Shown piece by piece: positions 1-8,216 of a stretch of DNA of 64,000 nt. Origin of the DNA: Gammaproteobacteria bacterium (GTDB lineage: Bacteria; Pseudomonadota; Gammaproteobacteria; Pseudomonadales; Pseudomonadaceae). Position 1 is the first letter of the stretch. Every line of letters begins with the position of its first letter. A program made the position numbers and the translations under genes. The stretch covers positions 33,126 through 97,125 of the forward strand of contig CAJCIO010000179.1 in NCBI GenBank assembly GCA_903970465.1. Reading direction: 5' to 3'. The notes under the pieces were generated by a model, which saw nothing but the letters and a program-made list of their open reading frames with translations, searched no databases and was not told where the DNA came from.

Positions 1-2213
1 GGAGCATGCTCGTCAAGGCGTTGCGGCAGCGGCCAGGGCAACAGGTTGCGGATGATCGAGGACAGGTCCAACTGCGCGAAATGACTCAAGCGCGAAACCT
101 TGCCCAGATAGGGTTGCAGCCAATCCTCCAGGTTCGCCAGCAAGGCTTCGTCGCTGACATCCGGCCACTCGCTCGGCTTGCCTGCCGCTACATCCAGGCC
201 GCGCAGCAGCGCCACCCGCGCCTGCCACTGGCGCAGCTCCGGCGTCCAGGGCAGCAACGCCAGGCCCTTGCGGCGCACCAGCCCGAGCAAGGCGCGCGCT
301 CGGGCGTCGGCGTCCAGGCCGGTCAAGGGTTCACGGCTGAGAATCAGGGCGCCGACCTTACGCTGGCGCTCGGCGACCATCACCCCTTCGCGCTCGTCCC
401 AGTCGAGCTGCTCGACGTCGCGCACCTGTTCGGCCAACACGTCATCGAACAGTTGCGGATCGAAATCGGTGGCCAGGTAAATGCGTTCTTCTCGCTGGCC
501 CTGACGACTGCCGAGATCGGCGATGACGATCCATTCGTGTTTCATCAGGGCATCGGCCTCGCCAAACAATGCGGCACGGCCGCTGGCCAGACGGTATTCG
601 GCGCCACCGGGGCGGCGTTGATGGGCGACGCGATCTGGATAGGCCAAAGCCAACAGGGCGCCTAACCAGCGACTGTGCTCAGGATCAGGGACGGCCAGGG
701 AGGCGAGCCGCTTCGGCAAATACCCGCGATACTGCCGCGCCAACTGCTTGATCCGTTGCACCCCACCTTGCGCCCCGCGAGCCGCGCGCTGCTCACCGCT
801 CAACAACGCCAGACGGCTATGCAGATCGGCACCCGCCCCCCGCAGAATGTCACGTTCGCCAAGCATTGCCGCCACATCACAGGCTAACTCAGCCAGCCCC
901 AGCGCCTGCCCACGCAACAACAGATGAGCGATACGCGGATGCGCGGGCAATTGCGCCATAGCCTGGCCGTGAGGCGTTAGCGTGGTGTCGCCTTGCTCCG
1001 CCACCGCCCCCAGGCGCTGCAACAAATCCCCCGCCTGTGCATAAGCCGCTGCGGGTGGCGCATCCAGCCAAACCAGTTGCTCCGGCGTCACACCCCAGCG
1101 CGCCAGTTGCAACGCCAGCCCGGCGAGGTCCGCCTGCAGGATTTCGGGGCTGCCATAGGCGGCCAACTGCTCGTGCTGCGCCTCCGACCACAAGCGATAA
1201 CACACCCCCGGCTCCAGCCGCCCTGCCCGACCGGCACGTTGGGTCGCACTGGCGCGAGAAATGCGCTGAGTATCAAGCCGGGTCATGCCACTGTTCGGAT
1301 CGAAACGCGGCACCCGCGCCAGCCCGGCATCGATCACCACCCGCACGCCGTCGATGGTCAAGCTGGTCTCGGCGATGTTAGTGGCCAGTACCACCTTGCG
1401 CTTGCCGGGCGGCGCAGGATCGATGGCCGCCCGCTGCGCATTCAGGTCCAACTCGCCGTGCAATGGGCAGATCAGCACGTCGTCGCGCCCGGTCAGTGCC
1501 TCACTCAATTGCTGCGCGACCCGGCGGATTTCGGCCTGGCCGGGCAGAAACACCAGCAGACTGCCGGACTCGTCATTCAGGGCATCGAGCACGGTGCTGT
1601 ACACGCGCGGTTCAATATATTCGCCCGCCACAAACGGCTTGCCCCAGCGCGTGGCCACCGGAAACATTCGCCCTTCGCTGCGGATCACCGGGGCGCCATC
1701 AAGCAACGCCGACAGCCGCTCGCCTTCCAATGTCGCGGACATCAAGAGGATTTTCAGCGGCGGATCATCGCGCAGCAGTTCGCGGCCGTTCAGGCTCAAC
1801 GCCAGGGCCAGATCGGCGTCGAGACTGCGCTCGTGGTACTCGTCGAAGATCAACAGGCCCACGCCTTCCAACGCCGGATCGTCTTGCAAGCGCCGGGTGA
1901 GAATCCCCTCGGTCACGACCTCGATACGGGTGCGCGGGCCGACGCGGCTTTCGAGGCGGATGCGATACCCCACCGTCTCGCCGACCTTCTCGCCCAGCTC
2001 GCTGGCGAGCCGCTCGGCGGCGGCACGGGCGGCCAAACGTCGCGGCTCGAGCATGAGGATGGTCTGGTCGCCGAGCCATGCTTCGCCGAGCATCGCCAGC
2101 GGCACGCGAGTGGTCTTGCCGGCGCCGGGTGGCGCTTCGAGGACCGCTTCGTGGCGAGTGGACAGGGCTTGGCGCAGCGCTGGCAAGGCCGCGTCGATGG
2201 GTAAGGATTGCAT
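1..2213 (-). CDS. hrpB: ATP-dependent helicase HrpB (3' end beyond window)
   Basis: DEAH-box superfamily 2 helicase of the HrpA/HrpB group; the bacterial HrpB role is poorly defined and probably RNA-related. Translation from the ATG at 2213 begins MQSLPIDAAL. Walker A (EAPPGAGKTT) lies at about residues 26-35 and a Walker B/DEAH-type motif (DEYHERSL) near residue 125, followed by helicase motifs and a QRAGRAGR motif VI. The frame stays open to base 1, giving about 737 residues; the family is usually about 840, so roughly the last 100 are outside the window. It is the first of the genes whose order matches P. aeruginosa. The predicted proteins on the other strand of this stretch are antisense shadows. 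Confidence 0.93.
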   Translation of the reverse strand, partial: MQSLPIDAALPALRQALSTRHEAVLEAPPGAGKTTRVPLAMLGEAWLGDQTILMLEPRRLAARAAAERLASELGEKVGETVGYRIRLESRVGPRTRIEVVTEGILTRRLQDDPALEGVGLLIFDEYHERSLDADLALALSLNGRELLRDDPPLKILLMSATLEGERLSALLDGAPVIRSEGRMFPVATRWGKPFVAGEYIEPRVYSTVLDALNDESGSLLVFLPGQAEIRRVAQQLSEALTGRDDVLICPLHGELDLNAQRAAIDPAPPGKRKVVLATNIAETSLTIDGVRVVIDAGLARVPRFDPNSGMTRLDTQRISRASATQRAGRAGRLEPGVCYRLWSEAQHEQLAAYGSPEILQADLAGLALQLARWGVTPEQLVWLDAPPAAAYAQAGDLLQRLGAVAEQGDTTLTPHGQAMAQLPAHPRIAHLLLRGQALGLAELACDVAAMLGERDILRGAGADLHSRLALLSGEQRAARGAQGGVQRIKQLARQYRGYLPKRLASLAVPDPEHSRWLGALLALAYPDRVAHQRRPGGAEYRLASGRAALFGEADALMKHEWIVIADLGSRQGQREERIYLATDFDPQLFDDVLAEQVRDVEQLDWDEREGVMVAERQRKVGALILSREPLTGLDADARARALLGLVRRKGLALLPWTPELRQWQARVALLRGLDVAAGKPSEWPDVSDEALLANLEDWLQPYLGKVSRLSHFAQLDLSSIIRNLLPWPLPQRLDEHA

Positions 2214-2319
2214 ACAGGGCTCCCGGGTAGGGCGGGGAGTATAACGTGGCAGTGGACACCGTTCGTTCTCTGGTGGCTCCAACGCTCTGATATATACTCA
2301 CGCCATTGTCGGAGGGCTT

Positions 2320-3168
2320 ATGAACGATCTATTCAAAGCGATAGTTGGAAAAAAAGGCGATTTTGCGTCCAAGGTCTTGAGCCGCTACAGCTCAAAAAAG
2401 GCTATTGGGGCGTTTGCCCGTGATCTTTTCCGCTCCGAAAACGCCGAGTCCATCAACGCGCGCTTTGCCAAAGCCAAGCGTTCGGCCTCTCGATAGCATG
2501 TGGAAGAAAGGGCGATCGTAAGTCCTCTAAAGCATCCAGCAAGGGCGCCACTTCAAGATCTGCGCCCGCTTCACAGGTTGAATATAACGTCGTCTACCAG
2601 CAACTGGTGGGCAATGACGATGACATCGTTGGCCAACTCGCCTATTGCCTGTACAAGCAGAGCAAGCAGCAATATCTTCAGGAATTCGAACGCCTCAATC
2701 AGCGGCGACCTACGGATGTGGAGCTCCGAAATCACGTGGTTTGCGCTGAACTGCCCGCCTTGGGGATGTATCGCGAAAAAGCCACACGTGTTGTCTCAGA
2801 ATTGCTGGCTCAGGCTGCCCAGGAAAAGCAAGAAGAGCTGGAGGAGCACTTCAAAGACCGGCTCTGGACATTCATCGGCAGACATCAACATGAATCACTT
2901 TCCGAGCGGGCATGGCACCTCGTGAAAGGTCTGACGTTCGGGGGGGCCGGCGGTGTTGTCGGCAACTTTTTCACCACGGTGGCAGTGCTGTTCATTCTGT
3001 TTTTTCGCCGCATCCAGTGTCGAGCGAGACGAGTTCTCCAAAACTGCCAAGGAACGACTCGTTTCAGGATTAGCACAGGTTATGGGTGTTGGCGTGAGCA
3101 TCGATAGACTTGCCGAGTCGGCTGCGGCTACTCCTGCCGCTTTATCTGCATCCGATGGATCAGAATAA
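2320..3168 (+). pseudogene. Hypothetical membrane-anchored protein, split by two compensating frameshifts
   Basis: I do not recognise the family. Three coherent pieces follow one another in different frames. Piece 1 (2320-2496, 58 residues, ATG after a GGAGG) is basic and ends at a TAG. Piece 2 (about 2497-3003, shifted by one) is hydrophilic, rich in Gln/Glu helices, and ends in a hydrophobic stretch after GGAGGVVGNFF. Piece 3 (about 3003-3168) returns to the first frame and ends SASDGSE. The second shift sits at a run of six T (3000-3005): with five T, piece 2 runs into ...LFFAASSVERDEFSKT. One lost base near 2494 and one extra T would restore a single protein of about 280 residues with one membrane segment. 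Real decay or sequencing error cannot be separated here. Confidence 0.55.
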
Positions 3169-3186
3169 TCCTGTAGTCGTCTAGGT

Positions 3187-3257
3187 GGCGAATTGCGCGA
3201 GGTTGGCGGACCGGGGTACGAACCGGCACCTTCGAAAAGGTCCCCACGCAACTCGCC
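3187..3257 (-). repeat. Structured palindrome with tRNA-like inner sequence
   Basis: Outer arms 3187-3197 and 3247-3257 pair over 11 positions with one G-U when read as RNA on the minus strand. Inside are a short hairpin closed by a UUCG loop (around 3226-3243) and a CCGG...CCGG element around GGTTCGTACC (about 3211-3226) that resembles, but does not properly fold as, a tRNA T-arm. No full tRNA can be drawn. It may be a structured RNA, a tRNA-derived remnant or an attachment-type site; its place next to a decayed hypothetical gene fits a remnant of a small insertion, but that is inference. Confidence 0.45.
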
Positions 3258-3265
3258 ATAACGCC

Positions 3266-3298
3266 GAAATGCAGGCGAAAAAAATGCGCCTGCATTTC
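3266..3298. repeat. Perfect 12-bp inverted repeat, terminator-like
   Basis: GAAATGCAGGCG at 3266-3277 is exactly repeated inverted at 3287-3298, with a 9-base A-rich loop. A T-tract after the stem is missing on both strands, so it is a hairpin of uncertain function rather than a clear intrinsic terminator. It lies downstream of the leftward small-protein genes at 3483-3869. Confidence 0.5.
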
Positions 3299-3482
3299 AG
3301 TGTTTGGGCGCTATTGCGCAGTACCTCAGGGCCGCCAAGCCCAGGCCGCTGATGAGCAGCGACGGCCGAGAGGTTAACTTGCCCATCGCCCGATCACAAG
3401 CGCCTGACAGGACGCTGACACAGGGCGCAACATCCAGCGACTTCCCCGCAGCGCCTCTGAACCAGTGCGGCAACAAGGCGCC

Positions 3483-3617
3483 CTACTTGCGATGCCCCTC
3501 GACCTGATGCGAGCCATCGCACTCGGGGCGATCGGGATTATCCGTACAACTCTCCTGATAGCCGAAGTATTTGCAGCCGGCCAGCAGCAACAGACCGCCC
3601 AGAATCAGTGCTTTCAT
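3483..3617 (-). CDS. Small lipoprotein, 44 aa
   Basis: The ATG at 3617 is preceded by a strong GGAGG (3621-3627). The product starts MKALILGGLLLLAGCKYFGY: a lysine, a hydrophobic segment and a lipobox LAGC with the acylated Cys at residue 15, then a short hydrophilic Cys- and Asp-containing tail to the stop at 3483. It is therefore predicted to be a mature lipopeptide of 30 residues in the cell envelope. Function unknown. It lies 12 bases downstream of the small periplasmic protein gene at 3630-3869 and is probably co-transcribed with it. Confidence 0.7.
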   Translation of the reverse strand: MKALILGGLLLLAGCKYFGYQESCTDNPDRPECDGSHQVEGHRK

Positions 3618-3629
3618 AACTCCTCCCAG

Positions 3630-3869
3630 TTAAGCGTTTTTCAGATGTGACTGGGCCTTGCGGGCCTGGTCGGCGCACTTCTTGAAGTCGCCAGACTTAT
3701 GGGCTTCCAGCGCTTGCTGATGTTCGTGATGCCCCTCCTTGACGAAGGACTCCTCGGACGCAGACTTGAGCTTGTCCAGCGCCGCCTCGCACTCATGGTG
3801 ATCATCTTTGGCCAGCGCAGTACCGCTGAGGAGAAGGGAGAAAATGAACACTGCAGAACACACTCGCAT
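3630..3869 (-). CDS. Small exported His/Lys-rich protein, 79 aa
   Basis: The start is placed at the ATG ending at 3869, because AGGAAA lies at the right distance; an upstream in-frame start at 3905 would put 12 odd residues before the signal sequence. Residues 1-20 (MRVCSAVFIF...ALAKDD) are a typical signal peptide, cleaved near ALA. The mature part is helical and charged with a KDDHHECEAALDKLK opening, several His and two Cys, ending SHLKNA. Function unknown. The His/Asp/Cys content would allow metal binding, which is inference only. It appears to form an operon with the lipoprotein gene at 3483. Confidence 0.75.
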   Translation of the reverse strand: MRVCSAVFIFSLLLSGTALAKDDHHECEAALDKLKSASEESFVKEGHHEHQQALEAHKSGDFKKCADQARKAQSHLKNA

Positions 3870-3965
3870 TTGAATTTCCTTTTCAAAAAGACGTTGACGT
3901 TTCAAAGCGTAGCCGATGCATCGGCGGGCCTTCCTCCACTCGTCGATTACGACGGCCGCGCGCCA

Positions 3966-5099
3966 TCAACGACGCAGCTGCCACAACCGCACCACATCCC
4001 GCGCCCGCTCGCGCAACAACCGTGGCGCATGAGCACATGCATCCGCCAACGTCATCGGCCCGGAGACGATGGCGAACGCGGCATCGATGCCATGCGCGTA
4101 CAGCGCCTGATAGCCCTCGCCCAGGGTCCCCGCCAGGATTACCACCGGCACGCCTTGGCGCTGAGCGACACGGGCCACGCCCATAGGGGCCTTGCCGCGC
4201 AGCGTCTGGGCGTCGCAGCGGCCTTCGCCGGTGATGACCAGGTCGGCGCCGCAGGTTTTTTCTTCCAGCTCGACCAACTCAGCGACCACTTCGACACCTG
4301 GGCGGAACTCGGCGCCGAGAAATGCTTTGGCCGCGAATCCCATTCCGCCCGCCGCGCCGGTGCCGGGTTCGTCACGCAGGTCGTGATCGAGCACTTGGGC
4401 GCAGCAGTCGGCGAAGTGCGCCAGGGCGTGATCCAGGGCTTCGATCTGCTGGGGATTGGCGCCCTTCTGGCGACCGAAGATGAATGACGCGCCGTGGGGC
4501 CCGCACAGCGGATTGTCGACGTCGGCGGCGACGGAAAAGTGCAGGGTTTGCAGGCGTGGATCGAAGTGAGTCAGATCGAGCCGCGACAGTTGCGACAGTG
4601 CCAGGCCTCCGGGGGGCAGTTCACTGCCGGAAAAATCATAGAAACGTACGCCCAGCGCCCGGAGCATGCCGGCGCCGCCATCGTTGGTGGCGCTTCCACC
4701 GATGGTGAGGATGATTTTCTCTGCCCCGGCCTCTACCGCTTCAAGGATCAATTGCCCGGTGCCGTAGGTGCAGCTGTGGGATGCGTCGCGCTGCTCAAGG
4801 GTGAGCAGTTGCAGGCCGCTGGCTTCGGCCATCTCGATGATGGCCGTGCGCGATTCTGGCAGCCAACCCCAGCGGGCGATGACCTCTGCGCCTAGCGGGC
4901 CGCGGACCGAGGCGCTGCGGCGCTCGCCGGGTAATACGGCGAGGATGGCGTCGACTGTGCCTTCGCCGCCGTCGGCCATGGGGCAAAGGACCAGTTCGGC
5001 ATCCGGGAATGCGTCGCGCACGCCCTGCGCGATAGCAGCGGCGACGCCTTCAGCGCTGAGGCTGTCTTTGAAGGAATCAGGGGCGATGACGATTTTCAT
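3966..5099 (-). CDS. garK: Glycerate 2-kinase (GarK/GlxK family)
   Basis: Phosphorylates D-glycerate to 2-phosphoglycerate at the end of glyoxylate/tartronate or glucarate catabolism. The 377 residues match the family length. They open with MKIVIAPDSFKDSLSA and contain the family landmarks CPMADGGEGT, TIGGSATNDGGAGM and TGEGRCDAQTLRGKAP. A ribosome-binding GGAG precedes the ATG at 5099. The usual partners (glyoxylate carboligase, tartronate semialdehyde reductase, a glycerate transporter) are absent from this window, so the gene stands alone here; the next gene leftward is the small exported protein. The choice among garK, glxK and ttuD as a symbol is conventional. Confidence 0.9.
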   Translation of the reverse strand: MKIVIAPDSFKDSLSAEGVAAAIAQGVRDAFPDAELVLCPMADGGEGTVDAILAVLPGERRSASVRGPLGAEVIARWGWLPESRTAIIEMAEASGLQLLTLEQRDASHSCTYGTGQLILEAVEAGAEKIILTIGGSATNDGGAGMLRALGVRFYDFSGSELPPGGLALSQLSRLDLTHFDPRLQTLHFSVAADVDNPLCGPHGASFIFGRQKGANPQQIEALDHALAHFADCCAQVLDHDLRDEPGTGAAGGMGFAAKAFLGAEFRPGVEVVAELVELEEKTCGADLVITGEGRCDAQTLRGKAPMGVARVAQRQGVPVVILAGTLGEGYQALYAHGIDAAFAIVSGPMTLADACAHAPRLLRERARDVVRLWQLRR

Positions 5100-5147
5100 T
5101 GTGCGCTCCGGGGGTTGTTATTGCAGGAAATGGGTTGGCAGGGACGG

Positions 5148-5178
5148 CCCCTTGTGAGCAAGCCCCCTCACCACGGGG
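5148..5178. repeat. REP-like single palindrome
   Basis: CCCC...GGGG and GTGAG...CTCAC arms enclose GCAAGCCCC, the core of the REP family found many times in this window. It lies between the convergent ends and starts around garK and the LysR gene. Confidence 0.55.
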
Positions 5179-5203
5179 TTGAATGTCCCATCGCGAATAG
5201 GGA

Positions 5204-6130
5204 TCACAACGTATCCCCCGACCCCACCGCCTGCGTCACCAGCCAATCATGAATCGCCCGCCGCGAGGGGGTGTTCAACGCGCCTTCTCGGTAGGCCAAC
5301 ACATACTTTTTACGCGCCTTGATCGGCTGGCCGAACGGCACGATCAGCGAGCCCTGTTCCAGCTCGTTGGTGATCAGCGCGCGACGGGCGATAGCCACGC
5401 CCATGCCCAGGCGGGCGGCTTCGATGGTCAGGTGGTTGCGGTTGAAGGTGTGGCCGCGGCGTACGTTGATGCCCTCGGCGCCAATGGCGGACAGGTAGAA
5501 CTCCCATTCGGCGTATTCATAGCTGCCGCGCCAGGCGGTGATGTCGTGCAGCAACGGGTAGTGCACCAGCTGGCTCGGCGCGTCCAGCGGCGGCCTGCCT
5601 ATGAGCAAGCCGGGCGAGCACACTGGAAAGAGTTCCTCTTCGAGCAGCGGCGTGGTCGTCAACCCGGCATAACTGCCATCGTTGAGATCAATGGCCAGGT
5701 CGAAATCATCGTCACGCAACGAGCCGCTGCTGTCCTCGGCGATGATGCGCAGCTCCACGTCCGGGAAGCGCCGCTCCAGCGCCGGCAGGCGCGGCATCAG
5801 CCACTTGCTCAGGAACGAGGGAATACAACGCAGCTTGAAGATGCCGCCAATGGCGCCGGAATGCAGGAGGCGCAGTTCGTCATCAATGCGGCTGTGTACT
5901 TCGTTGGCGACGACGGCCAGGCGCTGGCCCTGGGCGGTGAGTTCCAACCCGCGGCCGACGCGGTGGAACAGCGCAAAACCGAGGCGATCTTCCAGTTGTT
6001 TCATCTGTTGGCTGATGGCCCCGGGCGTCACGTGCAGTTCGTCAGCGCAGCGGGTAAAGGACAGATGCCGCGCCGCGCAAGCAAAGACCTGCAACCAGGC
6101 ATGCATCTGCGCGTTAAGAATCTTGCTCAT
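5204..6130 (-). CDS. LysR-family regulator (GcvA-like)
   Basis: 308 residues. The N-terminal winged helix-turn-helix reads LSFTRCADELHVTPGAISQQ at about residues 23-42, followed by the linker helix and a periplasmic-binding-protein-like effector domain with GcvA-type features (VGRGLELTAQGQ, LRIIAEDS). It is transcribed away from the L-serine dehydratase gene with a 114-base intergenic region, the classic arrangement in which a LysR protein controls its divergent neighbour. The intergenic region contains T-N11-A-type sequences but I cannot assign the operator. The effector is unknown; serine or glycine would be a reasonable inference. Confidence 0.88.
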   Translation of the reverse strand: MSKILNAQMHAWLQVFACAARHLSFTRCADELHVTPGAISQQMKQLEDRLGFALFHRVGRGLELTAQGQRLAVVANEVHSRIDDELRLLHSGAIGGIFKLRCIPSFLSKWLMPRLPALERRFPDVELRIIAEDSSGSLRDDDFDLAIDLNDGSYAGLTTTPLLEEELFPVCSPGLLIGRPPLDAPSQLVHYPLLHDITAWRGSYEYAEWEFYLSAIGAEGINVRRGHTFNRNHLTIEAARLGMGVAIARRALITNELEQGSLIVPFGQPIKARKKYVLAYREGALNTPSRRAIHDWLVTQAVGSGDTL

Positions 6131-6244
6131 TGTTGAGCCCCACTAAACGATGACATAGGAACTATCGTTTGTTTGCGCATCGGATTCCACCAAAGATAGC
6201 CCTAGAGGTGGAAGCTTCCATCACGTGATCATTATGGGTTCATC
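6131..6244. promoter_or_regulatory. Divergent promoter region, LysR gene / L-serine dehydratase
   Basis: The only non-coding DNA between two genes transcribed in opposite directions; it must hold both promoters and, by analogy with other LysR pairs, the operator. AT-rich segments around 6140-6175 (ACTATCGTTTG) are candidates. No single box can be fixed by eye. Confidence 0.45.
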
Positions 6245-7621
6245 ATGGCTATCAGTGTCTTCGACATGTTCAAAATCGGTATCGGCCCGTCCAGTTCGCA
6301 TACGGTAGGGCCGATGCGGGCGGCGGCGCTGTTTACCGCGCAACTGCGCGAGCGCGGCAAGCTCGGCCTGGTCGAACGCGTTGAAGCGCGGCTGTATGGA
6401 TCGCTGTCGGCCACCGGCATCGGCCATGGCAGCGACCGGGCAACGCTGATGGGATTGATGGGCGAATGGCCCGATCAGGTCGACCCCGTTGCCGTGGCGC
6501 TGCGTGTCGATGAGGTGATCGCCCGCCAGTGCCTGTTGCTGGGCGCCGAGCATGAAGTGCTCTTCGACTGGCCGCGTGACATGCGGCTGCTGGAGGAGAG
6601 CCTGCCCTATCACCCTAATGGCATGACCCTGCTGGCCTATTTGAAGAATGGCCAGTGCATCGAACAGACCTACTATTCAGTCGGTGGCGGTTTCGTCATC
6701 GACGCAGCCCAGGCCGCCAGCGGCAAGCTCGACAGCGACACCACCGAACTGCCCTACGACTTCAACTCGGCAGCGCAGTTGCTCAGGCTGTGCGCGCAGA
6801 CTGGCATGAGCATCGCCACATTGATGATGGAGAACGAAAAGACCTGGCGCAGCGAGGATGAAATCCGCGCCAAAATCGATTTCATATGGCAGGCCATGCG
6901 CCGTTGCGTCGAGCAGGGCCTGAATGCCCAAGGCATCTTGCCGGGCGGGCTTAACGTGCGCCGCCGCGCCTGGCGCCTGCACCAGAGTCTGCAGGAAATT
7001 GGCAAGCCGAACGTCATCGGTTCGACGCTCAGCGCCATGGAGTGGGTCAACCTGTTCGCCCTCGCGGTCAACGAAGAGAACGCCGCTGGCGGGCGCATGG
7101 TCACCGCGCCCACCAACGGCGCGGCCGGCATCATCCCGGCGGTGCTGCACTACTACATGAAGTTCAACCCTGAAGCCTGTGCCGATGACGTGGTGCGGTT
7201 TTTCCTGGCGGCCGCTGCGGTAGGTATTCTGTGCAAGAAAAACGCGTCGATATCCGGCGCTGAAGTGGGCTGCCAGGGCGAGGTCGGCTCGGCCTGCGCC
7301 ATGGCCGCCGCCGGTCTGGCCGAGGTGCTGGGAGCGACCCCCAAGCAGGTCGAGAATGCCGCGGAAATCGGCCTCGAACACAACCTCGGTCTGACCTGCG
7401 ATCCGGTCGGCGGCCTGGTTCAGGTGCCGTGCATCGAGCGCAATGCGATTGCTGCGGTCAAGGCCATCAACGCGGCGCAGATGGCATTGCGCGGCGATGG
7501 CGATCATTTTATTTCGCTTGATCATGCCATCCGTACGATGCGCGATACCGGTGCGGACATGCATGACAAGTACAAGGAGACCTCGCGGGGGGGATTGGCG
7601 GTGAATCTGGTTGAGTGTTGA
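6245..7621 (+). CDS. sdaA: L-serine ammonia-lyase, iron-sulfur-dependent, single chain
   Basis: Deaminates L-serine to pyruvate and ammonia. 458 residues as expected for the one-chain type. The alpha/beta substrate region opens with MAISVFDMFKIGIGPSSSHT (residues 1-20). The three cluster cysteines are visible as VGCQG (Cys343), TCDPVGG (Cys385) and PCIERN (Cys396), consistent with a [4Fe-4S] centre that leaves one iron open for substrate. The chain ends in Cys458, which in studied members folds into the active site. It stands alone opposite a LysR gene and has no glycine-cleavage genes beside it, so sdaA versus sdaB is not decided by context. Confidence 0.93.
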   Translation: MAISVFDMFKIGIGPSSSHTVGPMRAAALFTAQLRERGKLGLVERVEARLYGSLSATGIGHGSDRATLMGLMGEWPDQVDPVAVALRVDEVIARQCLLLGAEHEVLFDWPRDMRLLEESLPYHPNGMTLLAYLKNGQCIEQTYYSVGGGFVIDAAQAASGKLDSDTTELPYDFNSAAQLLRLCAQTGMSIATLMMENEKTWRSEDEIRAKIDFIWQAMRRCVEQGLNAQGILPGGLNVRRRAWRLHQSLQEIGKPNVIGSTLSAMEWVNLFALAVNEENAAGGRMVTAPTNGAAGIIPAVLHYYMKFNPEACADDVVRFFLAAAAVGILCKKNASISGAEVGCQGEVGSACAMAAAGLAEVLGATPKQVENAAEIGLEHNLGLTCDPVGGLVQVPCIERNAIAAVKAINAAQMALRGDGDHFISLDHAIRTMRDTGADMHDKYKETSRGGLAVNLVEC

Positions 7622-7784
7622 TTTGCGGATTTCGTGATGGGGCTGATGTAGCAACAGGCAATAAAACCAAGGTAGCGGACACCGGACGCTAAAGGTATAA
7701 CGGCGAACCCAGCCCGCTTTCGCCGGTCTGAGGTACACCAAGGCCTTTTGCCTGTATTGTGGCGACTTCCCTCAGGAGATATTC

Positions 7785-8204
7785 ATGCGCATCCCTTTCC
7801 GTGTCGTTGGTGGTGTTCTGATTGCTGTGCTGCTCACCCAGATCACGGCGTGCGGTACTCTGTTCTGGCCTGACCGCCGTGGCCAGATCGAAGGCAAGAT
7901 CGACCCTCTGGTCGCCGGCCTCGATGCCATCGGCATTCTGTTTTACGTAATCCCCGGGCTGATCGCCTTTGGTGTCGACTTCGCCACGGGCGCCATCTAT
8001 CAGGAAGGCGGCAAGACCGCGCAGGTCGCACCGGAAAAACTCCAGCAGGCGATTGGCGCCGATGGCAAGATTGACCGGAGCAAGCTGCAAGCCATTCTGC
8101 AGACCGAATTGGGCCGCAACCTGCCGCTCGACGACCCACGCCTGATCGAACACCGTGGCAGCGCGCAGCAACTGGCTGCGTACGGCCTGATTCCTGCCGC
8201 CTGA
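7785..8204 (+). CDS. Conserved lipoprotein, 139 aa
   Basis: The ATG at 7785 follows AGGAGATATTC. The signal sequence ends in the lipobox QITAC with the acyl-acceptor Cys23, and the second hydrophobic segment at about residues 50-67 (GILFYVIPGLIAFGVDFA) could be membrane-associated. The rest is soluble and ends with AAYGLIPAA. I do not recognise a characterised family. It is 12 bases upstream of the cation exporter gene, so the two are probably one transcript. Confidence 0.8.
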   Translation: MRIPFRVVGGVLIAVLLTQITACGTLFWPDRRGQIEGKIDPLVAGLDAIGILFYVIPGLIAFGVDFATGAIYQEGGKTAQVAPEKLQQAIGADGKIDRSKLQAILQTELGRNLPLDDPRLIEHRGSAQQLAAYGLIPAA

Positions 8205-8216
8205 TTCGAGCCCTAG

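Larger units (their letters stand above)
3169..3482. other. Gene-free stretch with palindromic structure
   Basis: No credible reading frame is seen in these 314 bases. They contain a long structured palindrome (3187-3257) and a second perfect inverted repeat (3266-3298), both listed separately. The rest shows nothing recognisable. Confidence 0.6.

Noticed and set aside
3187..3257. A tRNA gene on the minus strand
   Set aside because: Only a T-arm-like word is present; no D-arm, anticodon arm or 7-bp acceptor stem can be drawn.
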